A stretch of DNA of 64,000 bases from Paraburkholderia haematera (GCF_905220975.1 NZ_CAJNBK010000013.1:95671-159670); one strand, 5' to 3'; shown: positions 32,184 through 40,300, numbered from the stretch's first letter. Notes: generated by a model from the sequence alone, not told the origin. A program made the numbers and translations.

Positions 32184-32879
32184 TCAGCTCTTGCTGTATT
32201 CGATCGTCTCGACGCCCGTATCCGTGCCGAGCATGCACAGATTCGCGCCACGGCCCGCGAACAGGCCCACCGTCACCACGCCCGGCCATGCATTGATGTG
32301 CATTTCCAGCGTGCGCGGGTCGCTGATGCGCAGACCCTTGACGTCGATAATCTCGTTGCCGTTATCGGTAATGAACGGCACACCCTCTTTGGTTACGCGC
32401 ACCACCGGCACGCCGCCGAGCGCCGTCACACGGCGGCCGATCGCGGTGCGAGCCATCGGCACGACTTCGATCGGCAACGGGAAGTTGCCAAGCGTGTCGA
32501 CCCGCTTGCTCGCATCGGCGATGCAGACGAACACGTCCGACACCGAGGCGACGATCTTCTCGCGCGTCAGCGCGCCGCCGCCGCCCTTGATCATGGCGCC
32601 GCTGTGGTCGATCTCATCGGCGCCGTCCACATACACCGGCAGCGAATCGATTTCGTTCAGGTCGAGCACCTTGAAACCGTGCGATTGCAGACGCGCGGTG
32701 GTGGCGAGCGAGCTCGACACCGCGCCGCGATAGCGGGTCTTGCTGGCGGCCAGCGCGTCGATGAAACAGTTCGCGGTGGAGCCCGTGCCGACGCCGATCA
32801 CGGAGCCTTCCGGCACGTTGGCGTTCACATAATCGGCAGCGGCCTGGCCGACCAGTTGCTTGAGTTCGTCTTGGGTCAT
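32184..32879 (-). CDS. rpiA: Ribose-5-phosphate isomerase A
   Basis: 231 residues. Interconverts ribose 5-phosphate and ribulose 5-phosphate in the pentose phosphate pathway. Motifs: EGSVIGVGTGSTANCFIDAL (phosphate loop), PVYVDGADEIDHSGAMIKGG (active-site Asp pair), GGALTREKIVASVSDVFVCI (catalytic Glu region, with Lys) and GVPFITDNGNEIIDVKGLRI. Length agrees with E. coli RpiA (219). It is a single gene followed by a 247-base gap containing the end of the remnant region. Confidence 0.97.
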   Translation of the reverse strand: MTQDELKQLVGQAAADYVNANVPEGSVIGVGTGSTANCFIDALAASKTRYRGAVSSSLATTARLQSHGFKVLDLNEIDSLPVYVDGADEIDHSGAMIKGGGGALTREKIVASVSDVFVCIADASKRVDTLGNFPLPIEVVPMARTAIGRRVTALGGVPVVRVTKEGVPFITDNGNEIIDVKGLRISDPRTLEMHINAWPGVVTVGLFAGRGANLCMLGTDTGVETIEYSKS

Positions 32880-33074
32880 GGGGAATGCAGGCGAGCGTAA
32901 AAAACGACAAGTTTACAGGAGTCGAGAATGAGCGCTGGTTTTATCGGACGCGGAGGCCGCTAAAAATGATCGCCACGAGCGCCGGAACGCCGTTTTTTCC
33001 GGCGACATGTGAGCCGGTCCTGCCGTGAGCATTGAGAGCTCGGCGAACGGACCGGCGTCGATTGATCAGTAGAT

Positions 33075-33818
33075 TTACTTCTTCACCGAGCGCTGACGGA
33101 CGGCTTCAAACAGGCACACGCCGCTCGCCACGGAAACGTTCAGGCTTTCGACGGTACCCGCCATCGGAATCTGCATGACCACGTCGCAGGTATCGCGCGT
33201 GAGGCGGCGCATGCCCTCGCCTTCAGCACCCATCACCAGCGCGACCGGGCCGTCGAGTTCAGTCTCGTACAGGCTCTTGGTGGCTTCGCCGGCGGTGCCG
33301 ACCACCCACACGCCCGCGTCCTTCAACTCACGCAGCGCGCGCGCCAGATTCGTGACGGTGATGTACGGCACGGTGTCGGCTGCGCCGCTCGCCACCTTCG
33401 CGGCCGTCGCGTTCAAACCCACCGCGCGGTCGCGCGGCACGATCACCGCGTGCGCGCCGGCCGCATCGGCCACCCGCAGGCAGGCACCGAGATTGTGCGG
33501 ATCGGTCACGCCGTCCAGCACCAGGATCAACGGCGAACCGTTGATGCCGTCAAGCAATTCGGCCAGGTTCTGCGCGAGCGGCATGTCGGTCGCACGCGCG
33601 ACCACGCCCTGGTGACGCTCGGTATGCGCGAGACCCCACAGACGCGTTTCGTCGGCGGCGATCAGACGCACGCCCGCTTCCTTCGCCGTATGCAGGAATT
33701 CGGTCATACGACGGTCTTTGCGCGTAGCGTCGTAATAGACCTCTTCGACCGTCGACGCATCGTGCCGCATACGCGCGGTCACTGCGTGGAAACCGTATAG
33801 AACCTTGAGACGTGACAT
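33075..33818 (-). CDS. rlmB: 23S rRNA (guanosine-2251-2'-O)-methyltransferase
   Basis: 247 residues of the SPOUT (TrmH) superfamily. The N-terminal substrate-binding domain starts MSRLKVLYGFHAVTARMRHD. The catalytic knot has LVLDGVTDPHNLGACLRVAD, GAHAVIVPRDRAVGLNATAA, VALVMGAEGEGMRRLTRDTC and IPMAGTVESLNVSVASGVCL. These are SPOUT motifs 1-3 with the catalytic Arg in LGACLRVAD and the Asn-rich motif 3. It lies 234 bases downstream of rnr in the same direction; in E. coli rnr and rlmB are also neighbours, so co-transcription is expected. Confidence 0.97.
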   Translation of the reverse strand: MSRLKVLYGFHAVTARMRHDASTVEEVYYDATRKDRRMTEFLHTAKEAGVRLIAADETRLWGLAHTERHQGVVARATDMPLAQNLAELLDGINGSPLILVLDGVTDPHNLGACLRVADAAGAHAVIVPRDRAVGLNATAAKVASGAADTVPYITVTNLARALRELKDAGVWVVGTAGEATKSLYETELDGPVALVMGAEGEGMRRLTRDTCDVVMQIPMAGTVESLNVSVASGVCLFEAVRQRSVKK

Positions 33819-33941
33819 GACTGAAAAACCTTTGATTGAGCGCGCCTCGAAACGCGCGCTGCTGTGATGAATACGCGCCTGCCTGGCGTGTTGCTAGCGT
33901 ATCTGATTCGATACTTGACTTGATTGCGAAAAACGAAAACT

Positions 33942-33993
33942 GCGAACGAAGACCGCGAACGAAGACCGCGAACAAAAACCACGAACGAAGACC
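33942..33993. repeat. Four tandem 13-base repeats between rnr and rlmB
   Basis: Units at 33942-33954, 33955-33967, 33968-33980 and 33981-33993 match GCGAACGAAGACC with few changes. The first two are identical. They lie in the 234-base gap upstream of rlmB on the minus strand. A degenerate fifth unit precedes them. Confidence 0.75.
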
Positions 33994-34052
33994 GCGCGCA
34001 ACCGGTACGTTTGAACGTACCCGATGCGCGCGGTTCAGGCCGTCACGCGACT

Positions 34053-36566
34053 TCAGCGCTTTTTTCGGGCCTGCGATTTCGATGCCGGCTTGGCCGACGC
34101 GCCGCCGTGCTTCTTCGCCGCGCCGCGTGCTGCGCGTGCTTCCTTGACGGCCGCGGTTTGCGCCGGTGCAGCCTTCTTGCGCCGTCCACCCGCGCCGGCC
34201 GCCGCGCCGCCCACGCCATCTACCGGCGGCAACGAACGTACGCGCGCACCGCCGCTTTCGCCGGATGCCTTGTCGGCGAGAGCCGGACGACTCGCGGGCG
34301 GCTTGATCGGCGTATCGCGCACGAGGCGGAAGTCGATCTTGCGCGCATCGAGATCGACGCGGCTCACCTGCACCCGCACGCGATCCGACAGGCGGTAGCG
34401 AATGCCGGTGCGCTCACCGCGCAGCTCGTTCTTGATCTCGTCGTACTGGAAGTAGTCCGAGCCCAGTTCGGTGACGTGCACGAGGCCTTCGATAAACAGT
34501 GAATCGAGCTGCACGAAAATGCCGAACGACGTCACGCCGTTCACCATGCCGCCGTACTCTTCACCGAGTTTGTCGCGCATGAAGTAGCACTTGAGCCAGG
34601 CTTCGACGTCGCGCGATGCTTCGTCCGCGCGGCGTTCGTTGGCCGAGCAATGCAGACCGAGTTCTTCCCAGATCGCCACGTTGTTCGCGCGCTGACGGCC
34701 TCGTTTTTCCTCGTCGGACTGCTGCATCGCGCGGGCACGCGGCGACAGCGCCGTATTCAACTCGACGCCCTGCGGCGGCTCCGGCTGATACTTGCGGCCT
34801 TGCAAAATGGCGTAGATCGCCCGGTGCGTGAGCAGGTCCGGATAACGGCGAATCGGGCTCGTGAAGTGCGCGTACGCCTCATACGCCAGACCGAAGTGGC
34901 CGATGTTGTCCGGACTGTAGACGGCCTGTTGCATCGAACGCAGCAGCATGGTTTGCAACATCTGCGCGTCGGGCCGTTCGCGGATCTGCGCCATCAGCGC
35001 GGCGTAATCACTGGCGTGCGGTTTGTCGCCGCCGGCAAGCGTGAGGCCCATGCCGCGCAGGAACGTGCGCAGATTCTCGAGCTTCTCGGCGGTTGGCCCG
35101 GCGTGCACGCGGAACAGACCCGGGTGCTTGTTGCGCTTGAGGAAGTCGGCCGCGCAGACGTTCGCGGCCAGCATGCATTCCTCGATCAGCTTGTGTGCGT
35201 CGTTGCGGGTGCGCGGAATGATCTGTTCGATCTTGCCCTGCGCATTGCAGACGATGTACGTTTCTGTCGTATCGAAGTCGATTGCACCGCGTTTCTGCCG
35301 TGCGGCGAACAGCGACTTGTAGACGCCATACAGATTCTGCAGTTGCGGCAACAAGGCAGCGCGGCGCGCGGCCTCCGGCCCCTTGGTGTTTTTCAGCACC
35401 GCGGCCACTTCCGTATAGGTCAGCCGCGCGGCCGAGTGCATCACACCGGGATAGAACTGATACGCCTTCACTTCGCCGCGCGCGGTGACGATCATGTCGC
35501 ACACCAGCACGCAACGGTCGACGTTCGGATTGAGCGAGCACAGTCCGTTCGACAGCTTCTCCGGCAGCATCGGAATCACGCGGCGCGGGAAGTACACCGA
35601 GGTGCTGCGCTCGATCGCGTCCGCGTCGAGCCCGCTCTTCGGGTGCACGTAGTGCGAGACGTCCGCGATCGCGACGATCAGGCGGAAGCCTTCGCCGCGG
35701 CCGACCTGAACCGGTTCGCAATAGACAGCGTCGTCGAAGTCGCGGGCGTCTTCACCGTCGATCGTGACGAGCGGCACGTCGCGCAGATCGATGCGATGGC
35801 GCGCGTCGACCGGGCGGACTTCGTCGGGCAGCCTGGCGGCTTCGTCGAGCGCGGCCTGGCTGAATTCGTGCGGCACGCCGTACTTGCGCACCGCGATTTC
35901 GATTTCCATGCCGGGGTCGTCAATATCGCCGAGCACTTCCACCACGCGGCCGAGCGGCTGCGAATGACGGCTCGGGAAATCGGTCAACTCGACCACCACC
36001 ACCTGGCCGACCTTGGCCTTCTTGGTGTTCTGCGTGATCAGGATGTCGTGACCGATCCGCTTGTCTTCAGGCGCGACGATCAGCGCGCCGTTCTCGTTGA
36101 GGAGGCGGCCGATCACCCGCTTGTTGGCCCGATCCGTGACTTCGACGATATGCCCTTCCGGCCTGCCGCGGCGGTCATAGCCGACGATGCGTGCGAGCAC
36201 GCGATCGTTGTGCATGACCTTCTGCATTTCGCCGGTGGGCAGGAACAGATCGTCCTGACCGTCGTCGCGAATGAGGAAGCCGTAGCCGTCGCGATGGCCC
36301 TGTACGCGGCCCCCGACAAAGTTCGACGGATGGGTCAGTTGATAGAGATTGCGCTGATCGAGCCGGATCTGGCCGTCGCGCTCCATGGCGCCTAAGCGCT
36401 TGAAAAATCCTTCGCGCTCCTGGCGCTTGATCGACAGGGCTTCGGCGATGTCGTTCGCGGCAAGCGGCGCTTCACTCGTGCGCAGGACGCCCAGGATTTC
36501 TTCGCGGCTCGGAATCGGATACGGGAATTTGCTCAAGGGCTTGTCGATGATTTTTTCTCGTTGCAT
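34053..36566 (-). CDS. rnr: Ribonuclease R
   Basis: 837 residues. A 3'-5' exoribonuclease for structured RNA. Domain order: N-terminal helix-turn-helix (PYPIPSREEILGVLRTSEAP), two cold-shock-like domains (RVQGHRDGYGFLIRDDGQDD), the RNB catalytic domain with VTIDGEDARDFDDAVYCEPV (metal-binding aspartates) and PIRRYPDLLTHRAIYAIL, then an S1 domain (MVNGVTSFGIFVQLDSLFIE) and a Lys/Ala-rich basic tail (GGRRKKAAPAQTAAVKEARA). Length matches E. coli RNase R (813). The ATG at 36566 starts MQREKIIDKPLSKFPYPIPS. Confidence 0.98.
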   Translation of the reverse strand: MQREKIIDKPLSKFPYPIPSREEILGVLRTSEAPLAANDIAEALSIKRQEREGFFKRLGAMERDGQIRLDQRNLYQLTHPSNFVGGRVQGHRDGYGFLIRDDGQDDLFLPTGEMQKVMHNDRVLARIVGYDRRGRPEGHIVEVTDRANKRVIGRLLNENGALIVAPEDKRIGHDILITQNTKKAKVGQVVVVELTDFPSRHSQPLGRVVEVLGDIDDPGMEIEIAVRKYGVPHEFSQAALDEAARLPDEVRPVDARHRIDLRDVPLVTIDGEDARDFDDAVYCEPVQVGRGEGFRLIVAIADVSHYVHPKSGLDADAIERSTSVYFPRRVIPMLPEKLSNGLCSLNPNVDRCVLVCDMIVTARGEVKAYQFYPGVMHSAARLTYTEVAAVLKNTKGPEAARRAALLPQLQNLYGVYKSLFAARQKRGAIDFDTTETYIVCNAQGKIEQIIPRTRNDAHKLIEECMLAANVCAADFLKRNKHPGLFRVHAGPTAEKLENLRTFLRGMGLTLAGGDKPHASDYAALMAQIRERPDAQMLQTMLLRSMQQAVYSPDNIGHFGLAYEAYAHFTSPIRRYPDLLTHRAIYAILQGRKYQPEPPQGVELNTALSPRARAMQQSDEEKRGRQRANNVAIWEELGLHCSANERRADEASRDVEAWLKCYFMRDKLGEEYGGMVNGVTSFGIFVQLDSLFIEGLVHVTELGSDYFQYDEIKNELRGERTGIRYRLSDRVRVQVSRVDLDARKIDFRLVRDTPIKPPASRPALADKASGESGGARVRSLPPVDGVGGAAAGAGGRRKKAAPAQTAAVKEARAARGAAKKHGGASAKPASKSQARKKR

Positions 36567-36818
36567 GGACGTCGGTCGGCGATGTGGCTCGGCTTAAGAA
36601 GCGTTTGGGTTGCGCTTAAGTTGCACTTGCGATTGCACTGGAATGACTGCTCGGGTCCGGCTCGTTCAAGTCTGAGTCCGACGGGCGTGTGCACCGTGCC
36701 AACGAACTACTGCGAGGCATTCTAACACCCGTCTTGGGCGCCACGCGGCCCGTCAATAGCCGCTGTGAGCCGCATGCAGGCTCGCTGCCGCGATGTTTAA
36801 GCGACTTTTGAGAAACGC

Positions 36819-36846
36819 TTGACAGCCCTGAATCTGTCGCTATAAT
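36819..36846 (+). promoter_or_regulatory. Consensus promoter of the first tRNA-Leu gene
   Basis: TTGACA (36819-36824) and TATAAT (36841-36846), both exact consensus hexamers, are 16 bases apart, 24 bases before the tRNA. The rest of the 304-base rnr-tRNA gap has no gene. Confidence 0.85.
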
Positions 36847-36870
36847 GGCGTTCTTTGCTGTTCATCACCT

Positions 36871-36957
36871 GCCCAGGTGGCGAAATTGGTAGACGCACTA
36901 GGTTCAGGTCCTAGCGGTGGCAACACTGTGGAGGTTCGAGTCCTCTCTTGGGCACCA
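36871..36957 (+). tRNA. tRNA-Leu (CAG), copy 1
   Basis: 87 bases with encoded CCA, a class II tRNA with a long variable arm. Anticodon CAG lies in CTAGGTTCAGGTCCTAG. The acceptor stem GCCCAGG pairs with CTTGGGC through one G-U. It differs from copy 2 at three positions (GCGAAATT vs GCGGAATT, ACTGTGG vs ACCGTGG, CTCTCTTGG vs CTCTCCTGG). Confidence 0.97.
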
Positions 36958-36966
36958 GATTCGAAA

Positions 36967-36998
36967 ATGAAGCCGCCTTCGGGCGGCTTCATTTTTTT
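36967..36998 (+). terminator. Rho-independent terminator after tRNA-Leu copy 1
   Basis: ATGAAGCCGCC (36967-36977) and GGCGGCTTCAT (36982-36992) form an 11-base stem with a TTCG tetraloop, followed by TTTTTTT. Confidence 0.93.
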
Positions 36999-37150
36999 GT
37001 GTGAGGCTGCGTGATCCGGTTCGGCTTGTGTCGATCCGATTGTGTGGTTAGCAGGACGGTTGAGTCTCCGTATTTGAGCAGTGAAGTTTTGCTTCGCTGC
37101 ACGACTCAACCGGGCGATTGATGAAGCGATAGTTAGTTCGCATGTGGGGA

Positions 37151-37178
37151 TTGACACGCTGCATCAGCACGCTAAAAT
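37151..37178 (+). promoter_or_regulatory. Promoter of the second tRNA-Leu gene
   Basis: TTGACA (37151-37156) and TAAAAT (37173-37178) with a 16-base spacer, 21 bases before the tRNA. Confidence 0.8.
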
Positions 37179-37199
37179 AGCTGTCTAGCTTGAAGACGT

Positions 37200-37286
37200 G
37201 CCCAGGTGGCGGAATTGGTAGACGCACTAGGTTCAGGTCCTAGCGGTGGCAACACCGTGGAGGTTCGAGTCCTCTCCTGGGCACCA
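37200..37286 (+). tRNA. tRNA-Leu (CAG), copy 2
   Basis: 87 bases with encoded CCA and a fully paired acceptor stem (GCCCAGG/CCTGGGC). Same CAG anticodon as copy 1. It borders the eroded genomic island that follows, and tRNA-Leu genes are frequent integration sites; no second copy of its 3' end was found by eye on the far side of the island. Confidence 0.97.
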
Positions 37287-37309
37287 CCCCTCTTCAAGTG
37301 AAACAAAGC

Positions 37310-37350
37310 ACCCCGTTAAGCCTTAGCGCTTCGCGGGGTTTTTTGTTTTT
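37310..37350 (+). terminator. Rho-independent terminator after tRNA-Leu copy 2
   Basis: ACCCCG (37310-37315) pairs with CGGGGT (37334-37339), with an inner AAGC/GCTT stem, followed by TTTTTGTTTTT. Confidence 0.85.
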
Positions 37351-37521
37351 GGACATGCAAGATCGCCTGCGCCAAGCCAGCCTCCAAGTAGTACAACAGC
37401 CAGTACGTTGAAAGTTCAGGAGATCGCCGCTGACTGACTGGAACTAGCTGACAGACTCGGGTGGCAACGCTTTCGTTTTTCTTTAGTCAGCGAGCTCGTA
37501 CGCTGACAACCTTAAGTCGCT

Positions 37522-37803
37522 TCATGATTCAGCGTTCTGAGTCGCTTGGATCGGCCGGGCGCCCTTGCCTCGGCGAAACGCGTATTCGGAGGCGCGTCGC
37601 ATATCGTCATCGAGCTCGAACGCCAGCTTGCGTCGGCGGAATATAAGAGGCACCCAAACCGCAGTCGTCAATGCCCAACGACTCGATAGAGCCGAGTAGA
37701 GAATTACACCTGGCAAATATCGATAGCGCCGATATTCGACCACGTCACCGAAGAAATCCCAAGGGTTCCAACCAACCAGACCAAATCGGCCACAGAAACG
37801 CAT
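37522..37803 (-). CDS. Hypothetical island protein, 93 residues (perhaps the 3' part of a frameshifted gene)
   Basis: Reads MRFCGRFGLVGWNPWDFFGD, VVEYRRYRYLPGVILYSALS, SRWALTTAVWVPLIFRRRKL and a charged tail. A hydrophobic stretch near residues 30-53 could be a membrane segment. The same frame continues upstream of the ATG as protein-like sequence (KLYSTKAIEDEIRELKLHLA) to a stop at about 37890, without a normal start codon. Together with the small frame just upstream this suggests one gene broken by a frameshift. The family is not recognised. Base composition is lower in G+C than the core genes. Confidence 0.35.
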   Translation of the reverse strand: MRFCGRFGLVGWNPWDFFGDVVEYRRYRYLPGVILYSALSSRWALTTAVWVPLIFRRRKLAFELDDDMRRASEYAFRRGKGARPIQATQNAES

Positions 37804-37817
37804 GGCTAGGTGGAGCT

Positions 37818-37982
37818 TTAATTCCCGTATTTCGTCCTCGATGGCCTTGGTGCTGTAGAGCTTACCGCGCCAGCGCCGCCAACCACTGGCTTAATGGCCC
37901 ACGAAACCAAGGCAGATCCGACCGCCCCAAGCCATTTGAGCGCCAATTTCCCCAATTGCGTCACGATCTGGCTTTCCAGCAT
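37818..37982 (-). CDS. Hypothetical small island protein, 54 residues (perhaps the 5' part of a frameshifted gene)
   Basis: Reads MLESQIVTQLGKLALKWLGA, VGSALVSWAIKPVVGGAGAV and ends SSTAPRPSRTKYGN. The N-terminal half is an amphipathic to hydrophobic helix. GAGGAATGCC precedes the ATG. Its last ~18 residues look unlike the rest, while the neighbouring frame at the same place is more protein-like, so a frameshift near 37890 probably separates it from the downstream frame. Function unknown. Confidence 0.3.
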   Translation of the reverse strand: MLESQIVTQLGKLALKWLGAVGSALVSWAIKPVVGGAGAVSSTAPRPSRTKYGN

Positions 37983-38185
37983 GGCATTCCTCGTTTGTTG
38001 CTCGTCGGTTCGGTGCACACCGAGGGCGCTCAATGCCACCAACCTTCCTACCTGCTGACCGACCGGACCCCATCTGCGAAACGGCGGAGTGTAGTGGTCA
38101 AGTTATTTCGGACGGGGCAGATAGGTTCTTTAACTGTCGGTTTCGCCTCGTAGGCAACAGCTCTCCCTCGAGCACAGTCAGCAAA

Positions 38186-38948
38186 TCACGGCCCGGGCCA
38201 TTCCATCAGCCCGATCCTGAATTCAGCAAGCCGGTTCTCAATCTCCCCTACCGCGTCGCCGTAGTGAGACTCGCCCCGCAACATATGCATCACCAGCCGA
38301 TCATGCAGGTCGGGGGCATCCAGAATGCCGACGATCTGTTGCTTGCTTTCCGCGGAAGCGATAGACGCTATATCCAATCCCAGCAATCTCGGACCGGCGC
38401 GCTCGAACACATAATCGCACGCGGCCAGCAATGGCAACTCTTCTCCATACAGCCTGTCGACGTTGCCTGCAGCAGCATAATTTTCCAGCAGATACCGGAA
38501 GTCCACCGCGTCTTTCGAATTGGACTGCCCACGGTCCAGCCACGCGATCAACTTTGTCATCACGAGACCCGGTATCGATGCAACGGGGATCTCACAGTGA
38601 TCTGCGATGCACACGGTCACCGCACTATCCAGCGCTTCGGCGTAGCCCACTACGTTCATCACGATTGTCATGTCCGGAGGCCACGCCACTTGCGCGGGAG
38701 AAATCTCGACGCCGCCGAACGGGACCAGATCGACCGGAAAGCCATCTCCCACGGTTGGCGAATAGTGAAACCGATGCAGGACTGGCGCGGTTGAGAGGGA
38801 ATCCGTGGAGGTGATACATCAGGATATCGCGCGCCGTCGCACCGACAACGAAATACCGCATGCCCATCAATCGGGCAACGCGATCCATGATCGTCAGCAG
38901 AACCTGCTTTCCTTCCGGTAGCGGCGTCTTAAGATGGACTGGAGTCAT
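38186..38948 (-). pseudogene. AbiEii-type nucleotidyltransferase toxin, broken by an internal deletion
   Basis: The 5' part (MTPVHLKTPLPEGKQVLLTI, MDRVARLMGMRYFVVGATAR then DILMYHLHGFPLNRA) and the 3' part (PVLHRFHYSPTVGDGFPVDL, VPFGGVEISPAQVAWPPDM, IPVASIPGLVMTKLIAWLDR) belong to one AbiEii/AbiGii-like nucleotidyltransferase protein but lie in different frames, joined near 38793. Compared with the family layout, the segment between HGFPLNRA and the LHRFHY part, which should contain the T-x-D-x-D metal-binding motif, is missing (~40-45 residues). The toxin is therefore expected to be inactive. Its start overlaps the end of the AbiEi-type gene by 20 bases. Confidence 0.8.
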
Positions 38949-40023
38949 CCGCCTGCTCCATCTGGTTGCGAATCAACACCGCAGCCTCCGCATTGCGAGG
39001 CTCCCTCGTACGCTGCAAATCTGCGTACACGAGCAAAGGTGGCGCCGTCACTTTTTCCGTCCGTGCCTCGTCGAGATGCCAGAAGGCATCGATGATTTCG
39101 AGTGTGCCGGCGGGATCGGCACGCAAGCGGTGACGCTTCGCGAGCGCCATCGTCACCGCCAGTCTTGCCGTGGGTTCGACATAGAGCGTTTGCGCGGCCG
39201 GTCGAAGCTGCCCGGTCAGTTTTGCAGCAGCAACCTCCCCGCTCCACCACGCCTGCCCTGCAGGAAGCTCGGCATGCTGCCACCACGATGGATCGCCTAC
39301 TGCGAACCGTTGCACGTTGAGCTTCGGCAGCAGGCGAAGCGCATAGTTGATCGCCCACTCTTCCCAGAGCGCTGCAGGATCGAGCAATCGCCTGTCGTCC
39401 GTGCCCGCCAGCAAGCCGCGCTCACGCAGGTCGTCCAGCACACTGCCAACGGTGCCAAGCGCCACACCCGCCGCCGCCGCAATTTCCCGGTATGGACGGT
39501 TAAGCAACTCTGGAGCAGATAGCAGCACAAAAATCATCCTGAGCGCAGAGGCGCTCGCGGAGACGGCGGGCTTCCCCGATCTCGATGCCAGACGCCTGAT
39601 CTCGGGATTCGCCGGCCTGCCTGTTACAAGCATGTACTGGCCAGGCGCATGCACGTACAGATTGCCAGCCAGATCGATGAACTGCAGGTCGTGCTCGACG
39701 CACTCGTCCGCTAACGCGGGTGTCAAATAGGCAGTGGTCAGCAGGACTGGAAAGGCCGCGGCGTGGTTCATCGCCGCAAGGGCGTTGACTTCTTCCCGCG
39801 ATCTTATCCGGCCTCTGGCCGCAAGCGTGTATTGCTGGATCACACTGTTCACATCGAGCGTCAGTTGCCCCTCTCCGGCTAGCCCGGCTTTTCTCCCGCC
39901 AGGATAGAAGCCGACGATACGCAATGGAACGCGTCCTCGCCGGGTCACGGCGCCAACGATCCGGCTGAGCAGCGCTTGGGTCGGGCGGTCGAAACCCAGA
40001 AGGTCATACGGATCGGCGTTCAT
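38929..40023 (-). CDS. AbiEi-type type IV toxin-antitoxin antitoxin / regulator
   Basis: 364 residues from the ATG at 40023 (MNADPYDLLGFDRPTQALLS). The N-terminal part has RIVGFYPGGRKAGLAGEGQL and TLDVNSVIQQYTLAARGRI, the middle has DLAGNLYVHAPGQYMLVTGR, followed by a winged-helix region MIFVLLSAPELLNRPYREIA, AAAGVALGTVGSVLDDLRER and GLLAGTDDRRLL. The C-terminal half (WWQHAELPAGQAWWSGEVAA) matches the COG-type AbiEi proteins paired with nucleotidyltransferase toxins. It should repress its own operon by binding inverted repeats; an array of such repeats lies directly upstream. Unlike the toxin it appears intact. Confidence 0.78.
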   Translation of the reverse strand: MNADPYDLLGFDRPTQALLSRIVGAVTRRGRVPLRIVGFYPGGRKAGLAGEGQLTLDVNSVIQQYTLAARGRIRSREEVNALAAMNHAAAFPVLLTTAYLTPALADECVEHDLQFIDLAGNLYVHAPGQYMLVTGRPANPEIRRLASRSGKPAVSASASALRMIFVLLSAPELLNRPYREIAAAAGVALGTVGSVLDDLRERGLLAGTDDRRLLDPAALWEEWAINYALRLLPKLNVQRFAVGDPSWWQHAELPAGQAWWSGEVAAAKLTGQLRPAAQTLYVEPTARLAVTMALAKRHRLRADPAGTLEIIDAFWHLDEARTEKVTAPPLLVYADLQRTREPRNAEAAVLIRNQMEQADDSSPS

Positions 40024-40033
40024 AAAGTTTGCT

Positions 40034-40134
40034 TGTTCAGAAAATGTGAACATACTGACATTATGAACAGCAAACCTCCCTTGTTCAACTATTTTTCTTG
40101 TTCATACTTTTTGAACAGCAATCCAGCCTGAACA
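40034..40134. promoter_or_regulatory. Array of seven TGTTCA/TGAACA half-sites upstream of the AbiEi-type gene
   Basis: Half-sites start at 40034 (TGTTCA), 40047 (TGAACA), 40064 (TGAACA), 40082 (TGTTCA), 40099 (TGTTCA), 40112 (TGAACA) and 40129 (TGAACA). Two pairs (40034/40047 and 40099/40112) share the exact layout TGTTCA-N7-TGAACA, and neighbouring sites are 13, 17 or 18 bases apart. This is a convincing cooperative operator, located 11-111 bases before the gene start. Binding by the AbiEi-type protein is inferred. Confidence 0.75.
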
Positions 40135-40202
40135 AGCTCGTACTCCCAACGCTACATTGCCGGCACCGAAGATCGTTGACTGAAATGACCTTCGCTGTCT
40201 CT

Positions 40203-40300
40203 GGGTTCAGGGTTCAGGGTTCAGGGTTCAGGGTTCAGGGTTCAGGGTTCAGGGTTCCGGCTTCCGGCTTCCGGCTTCCGGCTTCCGGCTTCCGGCTTCG
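40203..40300. repeat. Heptanucleotide tandem repeat, 14 units
   Basis: Seven exact GGGTTCA units (40203-40251), one GGGTTCC (40252-40258), five GGCTTCC (40259-40293) and a final GGCTTCG (40294-40300). The tract is 98 bases with a clean switch of unit halfway. A frame running through it (40098-40352) encodes a repetitive Ser-Gly-Phe-Arg peptide but has no credible start. Typical of a slipped-strand, hypervariable locus. Confidence 0.95.

Noticed and set aside
34650..36395. Long antisense frame (581 residues) opposite rnr
   Set aside because: The sense strand encodes RNase R in full with all motifs; the antisense frame has no recognisable features.
40203..40300. Short direct repeats resembling a CRISPR array
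   Set aside because: Units are contiguous heptamers with no spacers and no cas gene nearby, so this is a simple-sequence tract.
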